A stretch of DNA of 64,000 bases from Ruegeria intermedia (GTDB taxonomy: Bacteria > Pseudomonadota > Alphaproteobacteria > Rhodobacterales > Rhodobacteraceae). A program made the translations under genes and the position numbers. Positions 8,594 to 18,950 of the stretch are shown piece by piece. The stretch lies in assembly GCF_900129345.1 (NCBI RefSeq), contig NZ_FQVK01000008.1, positions 62,001-126,000 on the forward strand. The letters run 5' to 3'. The notes beneath the pieces are model-generated. The model was given only the letters and a program-made list of their open reading frames with translations. It was not told where the DNA came from and did no database searches. Within the stretch, counting starts at the first letter, position 1. Each line of letters opens with the position of its first letter.

Positions 8594-9383
8594 CCTGCCC
8601 CTGCTGATCGACGCGGCGCGAGAGGCCGGCAAGATCGCCACGCGGTATTCGGGTCGCGACGCCCGGCGCTGGGACAAACCGCAGGGCGCGGGCCCCGTGA
8701 CCGAGGCCGATCTGGCCGTGAACGCGATGCTGGAACAGCGCCTGCCCGCGGCCCGGCCCGGCTATGGCTGGCTGAGCGAAGAGACCGAGGACAACCCCGA
8801 CCGGCTGACCCGCGACCGTGTCTTCATCATCGACCCGATCGACGGCACCCGCAGCTTTGCCGAAGGGTCCAGCACCTGGGCGCATTCGCTGGCGGTGGCC
8901 GAGCACGGGCAGGTGATCGCGGGTGTCATCTATCTGCCCCTGCGCGACCTGTTGTTCGCGGCACAGCGCGGCGGGGGCGCCACCTTGAACGGCCAGCCGA
9001 TTCGGGCGACCCGGGTCCTTTCGGAATCCGAGGCCGAAGTGCTGGCCGCCAAACCCAGCCTCGACCCGCGACATTGGAAAGACGCCAGACCGCCCTTGTT
9101 TCGTCGGGCCTACCAGCCTTCGCTGGCCTACCGCATGGCCCTGGTCGCGCAGGGGCGGTTCGACGGGATGCTGACCCTGCGCCCAAGCTGGGAATGGGAC
9201 ATCGCCGCCGGCGACCTGATTCTGCGCGAAGCCGGCGGGCAGTGCTCGGACCGCGCCGGCGACCGGTTGCGGTTCAACAATCCGAACCCGCGACTGAACG
9301 GCGTCGTGGCCGCCGGCCCCCGGCTGCACGACCTGCTGATCCGACGGCTGGCACCGCCCGCAGACCAGGACCTGCCGGCATGA
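8580..9383 (+). CDS. cysQ: 3'(2'),5'-bisphosphate nucleotidase / inositol monophosphatase family protein (CysQ-like)
   Basis: A 267-residue Li-sensitive phosphatase-fold enzyme. The three metal-binding motifs are present: SEETED (about 62-67), DPIDGTRSF (about 84-92) and WDIAAGDLILREAGG (about 203-217). CysQ removes the 3'-phosphate from PAP made during sulfate assimilation; an inositol-1-phosphatase role cannot be excluded. The start is TTG at 8580 inside the end of pmbA, with GAAGGG nine bases upstream. Its stop overlaps the next start as ATGA (9380-9383), so the genes are coupled. Confidence 0.88.
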   Translation: MPETDLPLLIDAAREAGKIATRYSGRDARRWDKPQGAGPVTEADLAVNAMLEQRLPAARPGYGWLSEETEDNPDRLTRDRVFIIDPIDGTRSFAEGSSTWAHSLAVAEHGQVIAGVIYLPLRDLLFAAQRGGGATLNGQPIRATRVLSESEAEVLAAKPSLDPRHWKDARPPLFRRAYQPSLAYRMALVAQGRFDGMLTLRPSWEWDIAAGDLILREAGGQCSDRAGDRLRFNNPNPRLNGVVAAGPRLHDLLIRRLAPPADQDLPA

Positions 9384-10615
9384 GCAGGCAGCGCTCTCTC
9401 AGCCTCGCGGCCTATCGGGTGCTGTCCTGGGGTGTGCCCAAACCGCAGGATCACGGCGCCCTTCCGCGCCCCGAGGGCGAGCTGCTGTGGATTCACATCG
9501 CCGGCCGGCATCGCCTGCGCGCGGCGAACGACTTTTGCCGACGGTTGCAGCAGGCCCGACCCGGGCTGTCGATCCTCAGAACCGCTCCGCCCGGGACAGA
9601 CCTGAACGACTGGAACTCGGACGACGCCCCGGTCGTCTGCCTTCCGGCCGAGAGGACCGGCGCGGCACGCAGCTTTCTGGACCACTGGCGGCCCGATCTC
9701 GGGTTGTGGGTCGGCGGTGGGCTCATGCCCAACCTCGTCACCCGCGCCCATGACGCCGGAATACCCCTGATCCTGCTCGAGGCCGAGCCGGATATCCGCG
9801 CGGCGCCGGCGGCGAAATGGGTGCCCGACATCGCCCGCCACACCTTCGACTGTTTTCAGGCCATCCATGCAACGTCCGAGGATGCCGCACGACAGATCCG
9901 CAGACTGGGCGGGGCGACGAACAAAGTGTCGGTTTCCCCACCTCTGCGCATCAATCCGACGCTGCAATCCTGGCCCGAGGACGAATTGATCGAAACGACA
10001 CATGCGCTGTCGGGGCGCCCGATCTGGCTGGCGGCCTGGGTGGAACCGCGCGAGGTCATCTCGGTGCTGAGCGCGCACCGGCAGGCCATGCGGATGCTTC
10101 CGCGGCTGGCCATGATCCTGCATGTCTCGGACCGGGGCGAGGTCGCCCCGCTTCGGCGCCGGCTCGAAGACATGGACCTCAGATGCGCCAACTGGGAAAA
10201 CGGCGACCCGATCGAGGACATGACACAGGTGATCCTGTGCGACGACCCCGAAACGCTGGGCCTGTGGTACCGGTTGTGCCCGGTCACCTTCCTGGGGCGC
10301 TCGCTCGAGCTGGGCAGCGCGGGTTGCGACCCGATCACCGCGACCGCGCTGGGGTCGGCCGTCATTCACGGCCCTTACGTGAACCATCATCAGGACATCT
10401 ACGACCAGCTGGACAACGCTTCGGCAGCCTGCGTGATCAGAAGCGCAACCGAGCTGGGCGATGCGTTGGTCGATCTGCTGGCCCCAGACCGGGCGGCCGA
10501 CATGGCCCTGGCCGGTTGGGATCTGGTGACCGAGGGGGCCCCGCAGGTGGATACGCTGATCGACATGGTTCAGGACCAGTTGGACAAAGGCCGGATGGAC
10601 GATGCGAGCACCTGA
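9380..10615 (+). CDS. WaaA/KdtA-like Kdo transferase with a degenerate catalytic motif
   Basis: A 411-residue GT-B glycosyltransferase similar to 3-deoxy-D-manno-octulosonate transferase, about the normal length. The N-terminal half carries the family's W-I-H strand and the C-terminal half the nucleotide-sugar segment ([23 protein letters not shown], where typical WaaA reads FVGGSL...GGHNPLEPAA). In ordinary WaaA the first strand is followed by S-V/L-GE with the catalytic Glu; here it reads [14 protein letters not shown] (37-50), with no Glu. It may be inactive, have another specificity, or be a second WaaA copy. It is coupled to cysQ (ATGA) and overlaps lpxK by 14 bases. Confidence 0.8.
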   Translation: MSRQRSLSLAAYRVLSWGVPKPQDHGALPRPEGELLWIHIAGRHRLRAANDFCRRLQQARPGLSILRTAPPGTDLNDWNSDDAPVVCLPAERTGAARSFLDHWRPDLGLWVGGGLMPNLVTRAHDAGIPLILLEAEPDIRAAPAAKWVPDIARHTFDCFQAIHATSEDAARQIRRLGGATNKVSVSPPLRINPTLQSWPEDELIETTHALSGRPIWLAAWVEPREVISVLSAHRQAMRMLPRLAMILHVSDRGEVAPLRRRLEDMDLRCANWENGDPIEDMTQVILCDDPETLGLWYRLCPVTFLGRSLELGSAGCDPITATALGSAVIHGPYVNHHQDIYDQLDNASAACVIRSATELGDALVDLLAPDRAADMALAGWDLVTEGAPQVDTLIDMVQDQLDKGRMDDAST

Positions 10616-11600
10616 ATTCTGGGATACTCCTCCGGACCGACCCGGTCTGCGCGCGCGCCTTCTGGCGCCGCTGGGACGGATATACGCGCGGGCCACGGCG
10701 CGGCGGGTGGCGTCGGGGCCCGGGGTCGATCCGGGCGTGCCGGTGATCTGCGTCGGCAACCTGAATGCCGGCGGAACCGGCAAGACGCCGACGGCGATCT
10801 GGGTTCTGGAACAGTTGCGCGACGCATACCACACGCCGCATGTGGTCACCCGCGGCCATGGCGGATCGCTCGAAGGTCCGGTTCGGGTGGACCCCTCGCA
10901 GCACACGGCCGCCCAGGTCGGGGACGAGCCCTTGCTGCTGGCGGCCTTCGCCGAGGTCTGGGTCGCCAAGGACCGTGCCGCCGGCGCCCGCGCCGCCGCC
11001 GAGGACGGCGCCACCGCGATCGTGCTGGACGACGGGTTCCAGAACCCTTCGGTGGCCAAGACATTCTCGATCGTCGTGGTGGATGCCGCCCGCGGCTTTG
11101 GCAACGGCTTGTGCCTGCCCGCCGGACCACTGCGCGAACCGGTCGACGTGGGGCTGCAACGAGCCGATCTGGTGCTGTCGCTGGGTGACCCGGCCGCGCA
11201 GGAGCGGTTCGCGCAGCTATGGGGCGACAAGCTGGGCGTTGCGCACGCAACCGGTCAGGTCACGGCGCTGCAAACCGGGATGGACTGGAGCGAAACTCCG
11301 GTTCTGGCCTTTGCCGGTATCGGCCACCCCGAGAAGTTCTTTCAGACATTGCGCCAACAGGGCGCGCGGCTGCTGCGGGCCGAGGCGCTGGACGATCACC
11401 AGCCGTTGACGCCGGCCCTGATGACCCGGCTGGAAAACGAGGCGCGGTTGCTGGGCGCGCAGATGGTCACCACCGAAAAAGACGCGGTTCGCCTGCCGCC
11501 CGCCTTCCGCAGCAAGGTCATCACCCTGCCGGTGCGCCTGCAGGTGGATCAGGCCGACGATGTGCGTCAGCGGTTGCTGACGGCCGCGCCGCCACCCTAG
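10602..11600 (+). CDS. lpxK: Tetraacyldisaccharide 4'-kinase (LpxK)
   Basis: A 332-residue inner-membrane-associated kinase that phosphorylates the 4' position of lipid A disaccharide to lipid IVA. The P-loop [13 protein letters not shown] (about 52-64) is unambiguous. VTRGHGG follows, then [10 protein letters not shown], the Asp-Asp-Gly-Phe-Gln motif of the family, and [12 protein letters not shown] near the C-terminus. The hydrophobic N-terminal helix ([12 protein letters not shown]) fits membrane association. It starts inside the waaA-like gene. The last base pairs overlap the convergent CoA-transferase gene by four. Confidence 0.95.
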   Translation: MRAPEFWDTPPDRPGLRARLLAPLGRIYARATARRVASGPGVDPGVPVICVGNLNAGGTGKTPTAIWVLEQLRDAYHTPHVVTRGHGGSLEGPVRVDPSQHTAAQVGDEPLLLAAFAEVWVAKDRAAGARAAAEDGATAIVLDDGFQNPSVAKTFSIVVVDAARGFGNGLCLPAGPLREPVDVGLQRADLVLSLGDPAAQERFAQLWGDKLGVAHATGQVTALQTGMDWSETPVLAFAGIGHPEKFFQTLRQQGARLLRAEALDDHQPLTPALMTRLENEARLLGAQMVTTEKDAVRLPPAFRSKVITLPVRLQVDQADDVRQRLLTAAPPP

Positions 11601-12709
11601 TCGTCTTCGCCCAGTTTCGGGGCGGGGCGCGACAGGTTCAGATCGGCATCCGAAAAGACGAATGGCGCGCGAATCCCCGGCACCCCGTCCAGGTCGATCT
11701 GCATGCCGCGCGCGATCACCTGCGGATCGGCCATGACCTCGTCCAGCGTGTTGATCGGCCCGGCGGGGATGCCCTGCGCCTCGCAGGCGGCCAGCAGGTC
11801 GGCCTTTGCCCAGGTCGCCGTGGCGCCGTCCAGCCGTGCGATCAGGGTGCGGCGATTGGCCAGCCGGTCCTTGTTGTGCAGATACTCGGGCGCCTCGGCC
11901 ATGTCAGGCAGGTTCAACACCTGGCACAGGCGCCGGTACTGCCGGTCATTGCCGGTAGCGATGATGATGTGACCGTCGGCACAGTCGAACACCTGGTAGG
12001 GCGCCAGGTTCACATGCGCGTTGCCCATACGCTGCGGCACCTGACCGGTGGTCAGATAGTTCAGCGCCTGGTTTGCCGTGACCGCCACGGCCACGTCCAG
12101 CAGGGCCATGTCCACATGCTGCCCGCGCCCGGTGCGCTGGCGCTGGTGCAAGGCGGCCAGAACCCCGGCCACCGCATAAATGCCCGTAAACACATCGGTG
12201 ATCGCCACGCCTGCCTTTTGCGGCTGTCCGTCGGGCTCTCCGGTCACTGACATCAGCCCGGACATGCCCTGGATGATGAAATCATACCCGGCCCGGTGCG
12301 CATATGGCCCGGTCTGCCCGAACCCGGTGATCGAGCAATAGACGAGGCGCGGGTTCAACTGGCTGAGGCTGTCATAGTCCAGCCCGTATTTCTTCAGCCC
12401 GCCGACCTTGAAATTCTCGATCACCACATCGGCGTCAGCGACCAGCGCGCGCACCTTCTCCTGCCCTTCGGGGGTCGAGAAATCGGCGATCACCGACGCC
12501 TTGCCGCGGTTGGTCGAATGATAATAGGCCGCCGAGACATCCTGATCGCGGGTCACGAAGGGCGGACCCCAGGCGCGGGTGTCATCGCCGGCCGGGGACT
12601 CCACCTTGATGACTTCGGCGCCCAGATCGGCAAAGGTCTGGCCGGCCCAGGGGCCAGCCAGAATGCGCGCCAGTTCGACAACCTTGAGACCGGCCAGAGG
12701 CCCGGTCAT
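11597..12709 (-). CDS. CaiB/BaiF family (class III) CoA-transferase
   Basis: A 370-residue enzyme moving CoA between acyl donors. It shows the N-terminal [34 protein letters not shown], and [13 protein letters not shown], where the Asp (about 165) sits at the position forming the aspartyl-CoA thioester in formyl-CoA transferase. [19 protein letters not shown] sequence ([14 protein letters not shown]) follows. Substrate is not deducible. Its start overlaps the stop of the DsbA-like gene by one base (TGATG), so the two are probably cotranscribed, although no functional link is obvious. Confidence 0.92.
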   Translation of the reverse strand: MTGPLAGLKVVELARILAGPWAGQTFADLGAEVIKVESPAGDDTRAWGPPFVTRDQDVSAAYYHSTNRGKASVIADFSTPEGQEKVRALVADADVVIENFKVGGLKKYGLDYDSLSQLNPRLVYCSITGFGQTGPYAHRAGYDFIIQGMSGLMSVTGEPDGQPQKAGVAITDVFTGIYAVAGVLAALHQRQRTGRGQHVDMALLDVAVAVTANQALNYLTTGQVPQRMGNAHVNLAPYQVFDCADGHIIIATGNDRQYRRLCQVLNLPDMAEAPEYLHNKDRLANRRTLIARLDGATATWAKADLLAACEAQGIPAGPINTLDEVMADPQVIARGMQIDLDGVPGIRAPFVFSDADLNLSRPAPKLGEDD

Positions 12710-13374
12710 CAGTTGCCCAGTTCCTTTTCGATCAGAGCCTTGAACTCGTCATAGGACTGGTTGTCGACCTTCTTGCCGTTGACGACAAAGGACGGGGTTG
12801 CCTGGATACCGTCTTTCTCGGCGTTTTTCTGATACCAGGCGACCAGGGTCTGCGCCTTGGTGCCGTCCTGCAGGCAGGCTTCAAGCTGATCGTTGCTCAG
12901 CCCGGCCAGGCGGCCGATCTTGCGCAGTTCTTCCACGATCTCGGCCGGGCCGCCGGCGCGGGTCCATTCGGACTGGCCCTTGTAGATCAGGTCGGTGATG
13001 CCGAAAAACTTCTCGGGGCCACCGCAGCGCGCCACCATCGACGCCCAGATGCCGTAGCGGTCGAAATAGACCTCGCGGTAGATGAACTTGACCTTGCCGG
13101 TGTCGATATATTCCTTCTTGAGCTGCTTGTACGGCCCCTGATGGAAATTCGCGCAGTGCGGGCAGGTGTAGGACGCATATTCGATGATCTCGACCGGCGC
13201 ATCCTCGGCGCCCTGCACCATCTCGACGATGGTCGAAGTGTCGATGTCGGCCTCCTGCGCCTCGGCGGCGCCCACCAGCGGGTTGGATGGGGTGGTGCCT
13301 GACGATTGCGTCAGCCAATAGCCGCCAGCGGCCACGGCGATGACCGCACAGATTGCGGTTGCGATACGGCTCAT
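12709..13374 (-). CDS. DsbA-family thiol-disulfide oxidoreductase, exported
   Basis: A 221-residue periplasmic protein. An N-terminal hydrophobic segment (about 4-20) is a signal peptide or anchor. The thioredoxin-like domain has CPHC at 71-74, the same redox motif as E. coli DsbA, with a helical insertion and the cis-Pro loop ATPSFVVNG near 190. It likely oxidises or isomerises exported protein thiols. Two bases separate it from the DciA gene upstream. The dciA-dsbA order is common in the group; a CoA-transferase after it is less expected. Confidence 0.9.
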   Translation of the reverse strand: MSRIATAICAVIAVAAGGYWLTQSSGTTPSNPLVGAAEAQEADIDTSTIVEMVQGAEDAPVEIIEYASYTCPHCANFHQGPYKQLKKEYIDTGKVKFIYREVYFDRYGIWASMVARCGGPEKFFGITDLIYKGQSEWTRAGGPAEIVEELRKIGRLAGLSNDQLEACLQDGTKAQTLVAWYQKNAEKDGIQATPSFVVNGKKVDNQSYDEFKALIEKELGN

Positions 13375-13376
13375 TC

Positions 13377-13895
13377 TCAGCCCTTTCTCAGCGATTTTTG
13401 TTTGGATAGAACGTTCCGGCCCAGTCGTTCAAGAGCCGCGCGCAAGTCTTGGTCGTGAACTTCGCGCGTCACCTTGTCCGCCTCGGCAACGACTTCCGGT
13501 GCGATGGTGGGTTTCGCCTGTTTCGGACGGTGTTCGAAACTGGCCTGCCCCTCGGCAAATCCTGTGGGAGCGGTCTGGGTGATGCGGATGCGACTGATGG
13601 CGTTGTAGCCATAGACGGCATTCACCTTGTCGCGCAGACGGTCCTTCTGCATCTCGAGCATCGGGGCCTGCGGTCCGGTGGTCAGCACGGTCAATGTGGC
13701 GCCGAAACCGCCCTTGCCATAGCCCACCTTGACCGGCCGTGCGATGGCGGCGATGTCGGGGCCCACGATATCGGCCCAATGGGTCAACAAGCGCGACACG
13801 GCAAAGCCGCGACTTTCACCGGCTTTGCGGATCCGATCGCTCAGCAAGGACGCGGTGCGTTTGAACCCGCGGGTGGTGGACCGTCTTGGTTGCAT
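13377..13895 (-). CDS. dciA: DciA-type protein (DUF721), putative replicative-helicase loader factor
   Basis: A 172-residue protein. The N-terminal half has the DUF721 core: KAGESRGFAVSRLLTHWADI (Trp-rich helix), VGPDIAAIARPVKVGY and an L-T-V-L-T strand, then QAPMLEMQKDRLRDKVNAVYG. DciA interacts with the replicative helicase DnaB in bacteria lacking DnaC. The C-terminal third (about 115-172) is charged and probably disordered. The ATG at 13895 was chosen because upstream in-frame sequence lies antisense to mutY and is not protein-like. It is divergent from mutY with an 81-base gap. Confidence 0.8.
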   Translation of the reverse strand: MQPRRSTTRGFKRTASLLSDRIRKAGESRGFAVSRLLTHWADIVGPDIAAIARPVKVGYGKGGFGATLTVLTTGPQAPMLEMQKDRLRDKVNAVYGYNAISRIRITQTAPTGFAEGQASFEHRPKQAKPTIAPEVVAEADKVTREVHDQDLRAALERLGRNVLSKQKSLRKG

Positions 13896-13976
13896 CTGGT
13901 TTCCAACTCCTGCGCCGCTATTGTAATGGGCGTGCATCCGGGCGCCAGCGAAACCCGACAGAGAAATGGATAAAAC

Positions 13977-15068
13977 TTGCGTGACACCGCCACCTTCGAC
14001 CTGAGCCGCAGCCTGCTTGCCTGGTACGACCGCCATGCCCGCGACCTGCCGTGGCGGGTCAGCCCCGCCGACAGGGCGGCAGGCGTGCAGCCCGACCCCT
14101 ATCGCGTGTGGCTGTCCGAGGTGATGCTGCAGCAGACCACGGTGGCCGCCGTGCGGGATTATTTCCTGCGCTTCACCGCGCGTTGGCCGGATGTCCGGGC
14201 GCTGGCCGCCGCGCCCGATGACCAGGTGATGGCGGAATGGGCCGGGCTGGGCTATTACGCCCGCGCCCGCAACCTGCTGAAATGCGCCCGCGCGGTGGTG
14301 GACCAGCACGACGGGCGCTTTCCCGACAGCCACGATGCGCTGCTGAAGCTGCCCGGCATCGGCCCCTATACCGCCGCCGCCATCGCGGCCATCGCCTTTG
14401 ACCGGCCCGAAACCGTGCTGGACGGAAATGTCGAGCGGGTCATGGCCCGGCTGCATGACATCCACGACCCGTTGCCGAAATCGAAACCTCTGCTGAAGGC
14501 GAAGGCCGCCGCGCTGACCCCGGACGACCGCCCCGGCGACCATGCCCAGGCGGTGATGGATCTGGGCGCCACGATCTGTACGCCCAAATCTCCGGCCTGT
14601 GGCATCTGCCCCCTGCGGGACCCCTGCCAGGCCCGCGCCGCCGGAACCCAGGCCGACCTGCCGCGCAAGATGCCCAAGGCGCCGAAGCCCACCCGGCGCG
14701 GCCATGTCTACATCGCGCAGCGCGCCGATGGCGCAATCCTGCTGGAACGCCGCCCGGAAACGGGGCTGTTGGGCGGGATGCTGGGCTTTCCGGGCTCGGA
14801 CTGGGCCGAGGACGCGGCCGAGGCGCCGCCCTTTCCGGCCGATTGGACCCTGCTGCCCGCCGAGGTGCGCCACACCTTCACCCATTTCCACCTGATCCTG
14901 CGCGTCTGGACCGCCACCGTGCCTGCGAAGGTGAGCCCCGAGGGGTTGCTGGTGATGCCCAAACATGCCTTTCGCCCCGGCGACCTGCCGACCGCGATGC
15001 GCAAGGCGCATGATCTGTGGCGCGGCAGTTCGACCTCTGGGAAAATACCGCGGGCGGGATTATCCTGA
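13977..15068 (+). CDS. mutY: A/G-specific adenine glycosylase (MutY)
   Basis: A 363-residue base-excision repair enzyme that removes adenine mispaired with 8-oxoguanine. Seen: the catalytic Glu in SEVMLQQT (E48), the helix-hairpin-helix LPGIGPYTAAAI (125-136) with its Asp at 142, and the iron-sulfur cluster Cys at 201, 208, 211 and 217 (C-x6-C-x2-C-x5-C). The C-terminal 130 residues are the NUDIX-like 8-oxoG recognition domain (ILLERRPETGLLGGMLGFPG). The reading frame has no ATG; TTG at 13977 is the likely start. Confidence 0.95.
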   Translation: MRDTATFDLSRSLLAWYDRHARDLPWRVSPADRAAGVQPDPYRVWLSEVMLQQTTVAAVRDYFLRFTARWPDVRALAAAPDDQVMAEWAGLGYYARARNLLKCARAVVDQHDGRFPDSHDALLKLPGIGPYTAAAIAAIAFDRPETVLDGNVERVMARLHDIHDPLPKSKPLLKAKAAALTPDDRPGDHAQAVMDLGATICTPKSPACGICPLRDPCQARAAGTQADLPRKMPKAPKPTRRGHVYIAQRADGAILLERRPETGLLGGMLGFPGSDWAEDAAEAPPFPADWTLLPAEVRHTFTHFHLILRVWTATVPAKVSPEGLLVMPKHAFRPGDLPTAMRKAHDLWRGSSTSGKIPRAGLS

Positions 15069-15092
15069 GGGCAGAGTTTCGGAGCCTGAACC

Positions 15093-16229
15093 ATGATTCC
15101 GACCGCGACCCTGTCACGCTGGCAATCGGCCCTGCCCTTCTGGGTTTCCTTCCTGTTGATCCCGATCCTGTGGTTCACCGCTGTTGCCGGCGGCTGGTGG
15201 GTGCTGCTGGTGCCGTTGTCCACCTGGTGGCTGTTTGCAGCGCTGGACGGGCTGACCGGGCTGAACCTTGAAAACGCCGACCCCGAAACGCCCGAAGACG
15301 CGCTGCGTTGGTACGTTCTGCTGACCAAGGCCTGGGTGCCGGTCCAGTTTTTCACGCTCTACGGCCTGATCTGGTACGCCGCCCGCGCCGAACATCTGTC
15401 ATCCCTGGAAAAGATCGGGCTGTTCTTCGGAATGGGCGTGATCTCGGGCACGATCGGCATCAATTACAGCCACGAGTTGATGCACCAGAAGGGCAGGCTG
15501 GAGCGGTGGCTGGGTGATATCCTGCTGGCGATGGTTCTGTATTCGCATTTCCGGTCCGAACACCTGCTGGTGCATCACCGCTATGTGGGCACGCCGCGCG
15601 ACCCCGTGACCGCACGCTACAACGAGGGGTTCCACCGCTTCTATCCGCGCGTCCTGCGCCAGTGCCTGATTTCCGCGTTCCAGGCCGAGAAGGCCAAGCT
15701 GGCGCGCAAAGGGCTGAACTGGACGGACCGGTCGAACCCGTTCTGGCGGTACTGGGCGCTGCAGGGGTTGATGCTGGCGCTGGCGCTGCTGCTCGGCGGA
15801 TGGGCGGGGCTGGGGCTGTTCCTGGTTCAGGCGGGCACCGCGATCTGGCAGCTGGAGCTGGTCAACTATGTCGAACATTACGGCCTGACGCGCAAATACC
15901 TGGGCGACGGCAAATACGAGCACGTACGGCCGCGCCATTCGTGGAACGCCGCGCACAAGGCCTCGAACTGGCTGCTGATCAATCTGCAACGCCACTCGGA
16001 CCATCATTACAAGCCCAACCGGCGGTTTCCGCTGCTGCAGAACCACCCGCCCGAGGCGGCCCCGCAACTGCCCTATGGCTATCCGGTGATGACCGTCGCG
16101 GCGATGATCCCGCCGCTGTGGCGGCGCATGATGAACCCGCGGGTGCGGGCCTGGCGGCGGCAATACTATCCCGAGATCACCAACTGGCGTCCCTACAACA
16201 AGGCCGAATTGCCGATGCCACGATCCTAG
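15093..16229 (+). CDS. alkB: Alkane 1-monooxygenase (AlkB-type integral-membrane di-iron hydroxylase)
   Basis: A 378-residue inner-membrane enzyme that hydroxylates medium-chain alkanes or related terminal methyl groups with rubredoxin as electron donor. All family histidine boxes are present: HELMH (127-131), EHLLVHH (156-162), LQRHSDHH (298-305) and the signature NYVEHYGL (258-265). About six membrane helices flank them. No rubredoxin or rubredoxin reductase gene is nearby, so electron transfer proteins must come from elsewhere. It stands alone, 24 bases after mutY, and its stop overlaps the convergent cyclase gene by three bases. Confidence 0.93.
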   Translation: MIPTATLSRWQSALPFWVSFLLIPILWFTAVAGGWWVLLVPLSTWWLFAALDGLTGLNLENADPETPEDALRWYVLLTKAWVPVQFFTLYGLIWYAARAEHLSSLEKIGLFFGMGVISGTIGINYSHELMHQKGRLERWLGDILLAMVLYSHFRSEHLLVHHRYVGTPRDPVTARYNEGFHRFYPRVLRQCLISAFQAEKAKLARKGLNWTDRSNPFWRYWALQGLMLALALLLGGWAGLGLFLVQAGTAIWQLELVNYVEHYGLTRKYLGDGKYEHVRPRHSWNAAHKASNWLLINLQRHSDHHYKPNRRFPLLQNHPPEAAPQLPYGYPVMTVAAMIPPLWRRMMNPRVRAWRRQYYPEITNWRPYNKAELPMPRS

Positions 16230-17608
16230 AGCGTCCAGATGGTCATCGGCTGGTCGACCCCGCGGACCACCTGCCGGTCATGCCGGACGAACCCGGCCAT
16301 CAGGTCGGCGGCCGAACCCGCCTGCTGCAGAGCCTGCTCACGCAGTTCGTCCGAGACCACGACACGGGCCCCCATCTCGCGGGTCATCGCCTCGAGCTTG
16401 GCGGCCACGTTCACCGCGTCTCCGATCACCGCGAATTCCAGCCGGTTGGCCCCGATGTCACCCAGAACGACCGGACCGTAGTGAACACCGATGCCAACCT
16501 GAATCTCCTGCTCGCCCGCCCTTCGGCGTTCCAGATTCCAACGGTCGATGATGTCCACCATCGACCGCGCGCAGGACAGCGCGTTCACCGCGTCCAGCGG
16601 GGTTGGAACCGGGGTGCCGAACGTGGCCATCAGCCCGTCGCCCAGATATTTGTCCAGCGTGCCGTGATGGTGAAACACCTCGGCCTCCATTCGCGCGTGA
16701 AAGCCCCGCAGCACCTCGATCACCTCATAGGGGTCACGCCCGGCCGAAAATTTTGTGAAGCCGATGATGTCGATGAACAGAACCGCGATGTTTTCCTTGC
16801 GCACCTGCTTGAGCGGTTCGTCGTTCTGGCTCAGTTCCTCGACGACATTGGGCGAGAAGTACCGCGACAGGTTGGCGCGTTCCCGTTCCAGCCCGGCGTT
16901 TGAGATCAACAGGCGATTGAGCCGCCGCATCGACACGCCCAGCGTGACCGCGACCATCATGAACACGATCACCTCTTGCACGCGCATCGGAACCATGAAG
17001 CTGTTGGGGTCCAACAGTTCAGCCACGGCAGGATAGCCCTGCAACGCAGCGGCGACCGCCTCGCTGAGACCCGGGATGGGCGTTGCCACCCACCAGGCGA
17101 CGATCCAGCCCACCGTCCACATCAGGGCCGTCCAGCTGCCCATGGCGATCACCGTCCGCCAGGAATAGGCCAGCGTGCCTGCGGCCAGGATGATGAAGAA
17201 ATACTGGAAATTGTCGAACCGGTACTGCATCGCCAACGGGCGCACATCGTCGCTGAACGGGTTGGGAACGACCATGCCCAGCGTCATGATCAGCAGATCG
17301 GCGAATATCAGCAGCAGCTCGGTCCGGGATTGGCCCACGCGGCCCGCACGCCGGATCAGCCAGCCATTGCCGCAGAGCAGCAGCAGGATGAAATGGTACC
17401 ACATCACATCCCAGTTCGGGTTCAGAAACACCAGCAGGACACCGGTCAGCGCCATGGCGATCCAGCGGGCGCGGACAGCCAGTTCCAGCCCCTCGCGCTT
17501 GTGGCGTTCCAGCGCGGCCTCGGTGTATTTGTTGTCCGGGTCGAACCGGTCCGGCGTGGTCACGAAAAACCGTTCGAACCGGGATTGGCTGGCCGTGGTA
17601 TCAGACAT
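16226..17608 (-). CDS. Membrane-bound class III adenylate/guanylate cyclase
   Basis: A 460-residue protein. After a charged N-terminus come about six hydrophobic helices (roughly 46-230), the last ending in SMRRLNRLLISNAG. A short linker (ERANLSRYFSPNVVEEL) leads into the cyclase domain (about 270-440). The two metal-binding aspartates are seen in FIDIIGFTKFSA and in YLGDGLMATFG; VIGDAVNVAAKLEAM holds the transition-state region. It should make cAMP (less likely cGMP) in response to a membrane or periplasmic cue. ATG 17608 precedes MSDTTASQ. A ccrM terminator lies just upstream. Confidence 0.92.
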   Translation of the reverse strand: MSDTTASQSRFERFFVTTPDRFDPDNKYTEAALERHKREGLELAVRARWIAMALTGVLLVFLNPNWDVMWYHFILLLLCGNGWLIRRAGRVGQSRTELLLIFADLLIMTLGMVVPNPFSDDVRPLAMQYRFDNFQYFFIILAAGTLAYSWRTVIAMGSWTALMWTVGWIVAWWVATPIPGLSEAVAAALQGYPAVAELLDPNSFMVPMRVQEVIVFMMVAVTLGVSMRRLNRLLISNAGLERERANLSRYFSPNVVEELSQNDEPLKQVRKENIAVLFIDIIGFTKFSAGRDPYEVIEVLRGFHARMEAEVFHHHGTLDKYLGDGLMATFGTPVPTPLDAVNALSCARSMVDIIDRWNLERRRAGEQEIQVGIGVHYGPVVLGDIGANRLEFAVIGDAVNVAAKLEAMTREMGARVVVSDELREQALQQAGSAADLMAGFVRHDRQVVRGVDQPMTIWTL

Positions 17609-17670
17609 TTCTGATGCTCCCTCGCTATGTAGCGGGATATGGGGTCGAACCATCCAAACATCACGGGGCC

Positions 17671-17702
17671 AAAAACAAAAGACCCCGCCGAGGTCGGCGG
17701 GG
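17671..17702 (-). terminator. Rho-independent terminator of ccrM
   Basis: Read on the minus strand: CCCCGCCG-ACCT-CGGCGGGG (17702-17683), a perfect 8-bp stem with a 4-base loop, then TCTTTTGTTTTTGG. It lies about 50 bases after the ccrM stop and ends transcription before the cyclase gene. Confidence 0.85.
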
Positions 17703-17753
17703 CAAGGCGTGGTACCATGTGTCAGGCCACAGGCACCGGCGGTATGGGTGTGA

Positions 17754-18866
<1,113 letters not shown>

Positions 18867-18911
18867 TCAATATCCACGGCGCTTTTGCGCTCATTTGGTT
18901 GAGACAAGGAT

Positions 18912-18950
18912 GAGTCAAACCGGATTCGCCGTCAATTTCTTTTTTGAATC
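18912..18950 (-). promoter_or_regulatory. Three GANTC methylation sites upstream of ccrM
   Basis: GAGTC at 18912-18916, GATTC at 18923-18927 and GAATC at 18946-18950 lie 55-93 bases upstream of the ccrM ATG; the last overlaps the rnhB stop. Each is a CcrM target, so the promoter state may change as the replication fork makes the DNA hemimethylated. In Caulobacter the ccrM leader also carries GANTC sites. The sites are seen; regulation is inferred. Confidence 0.6.

Noticed and set aside
9128..11230. Long minus-strand open frame (about 700 codons)
   Set aside because: It lies opposite cysQ, the waaA-like gene and lpxK, all clearly coding on the plus strand.
13896..15011. N-terminal extension of the DciA frame
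   Set aside because: The extra 370 codons run antisense through mutY; the DUF721 homology starts at the ATG at 13895.
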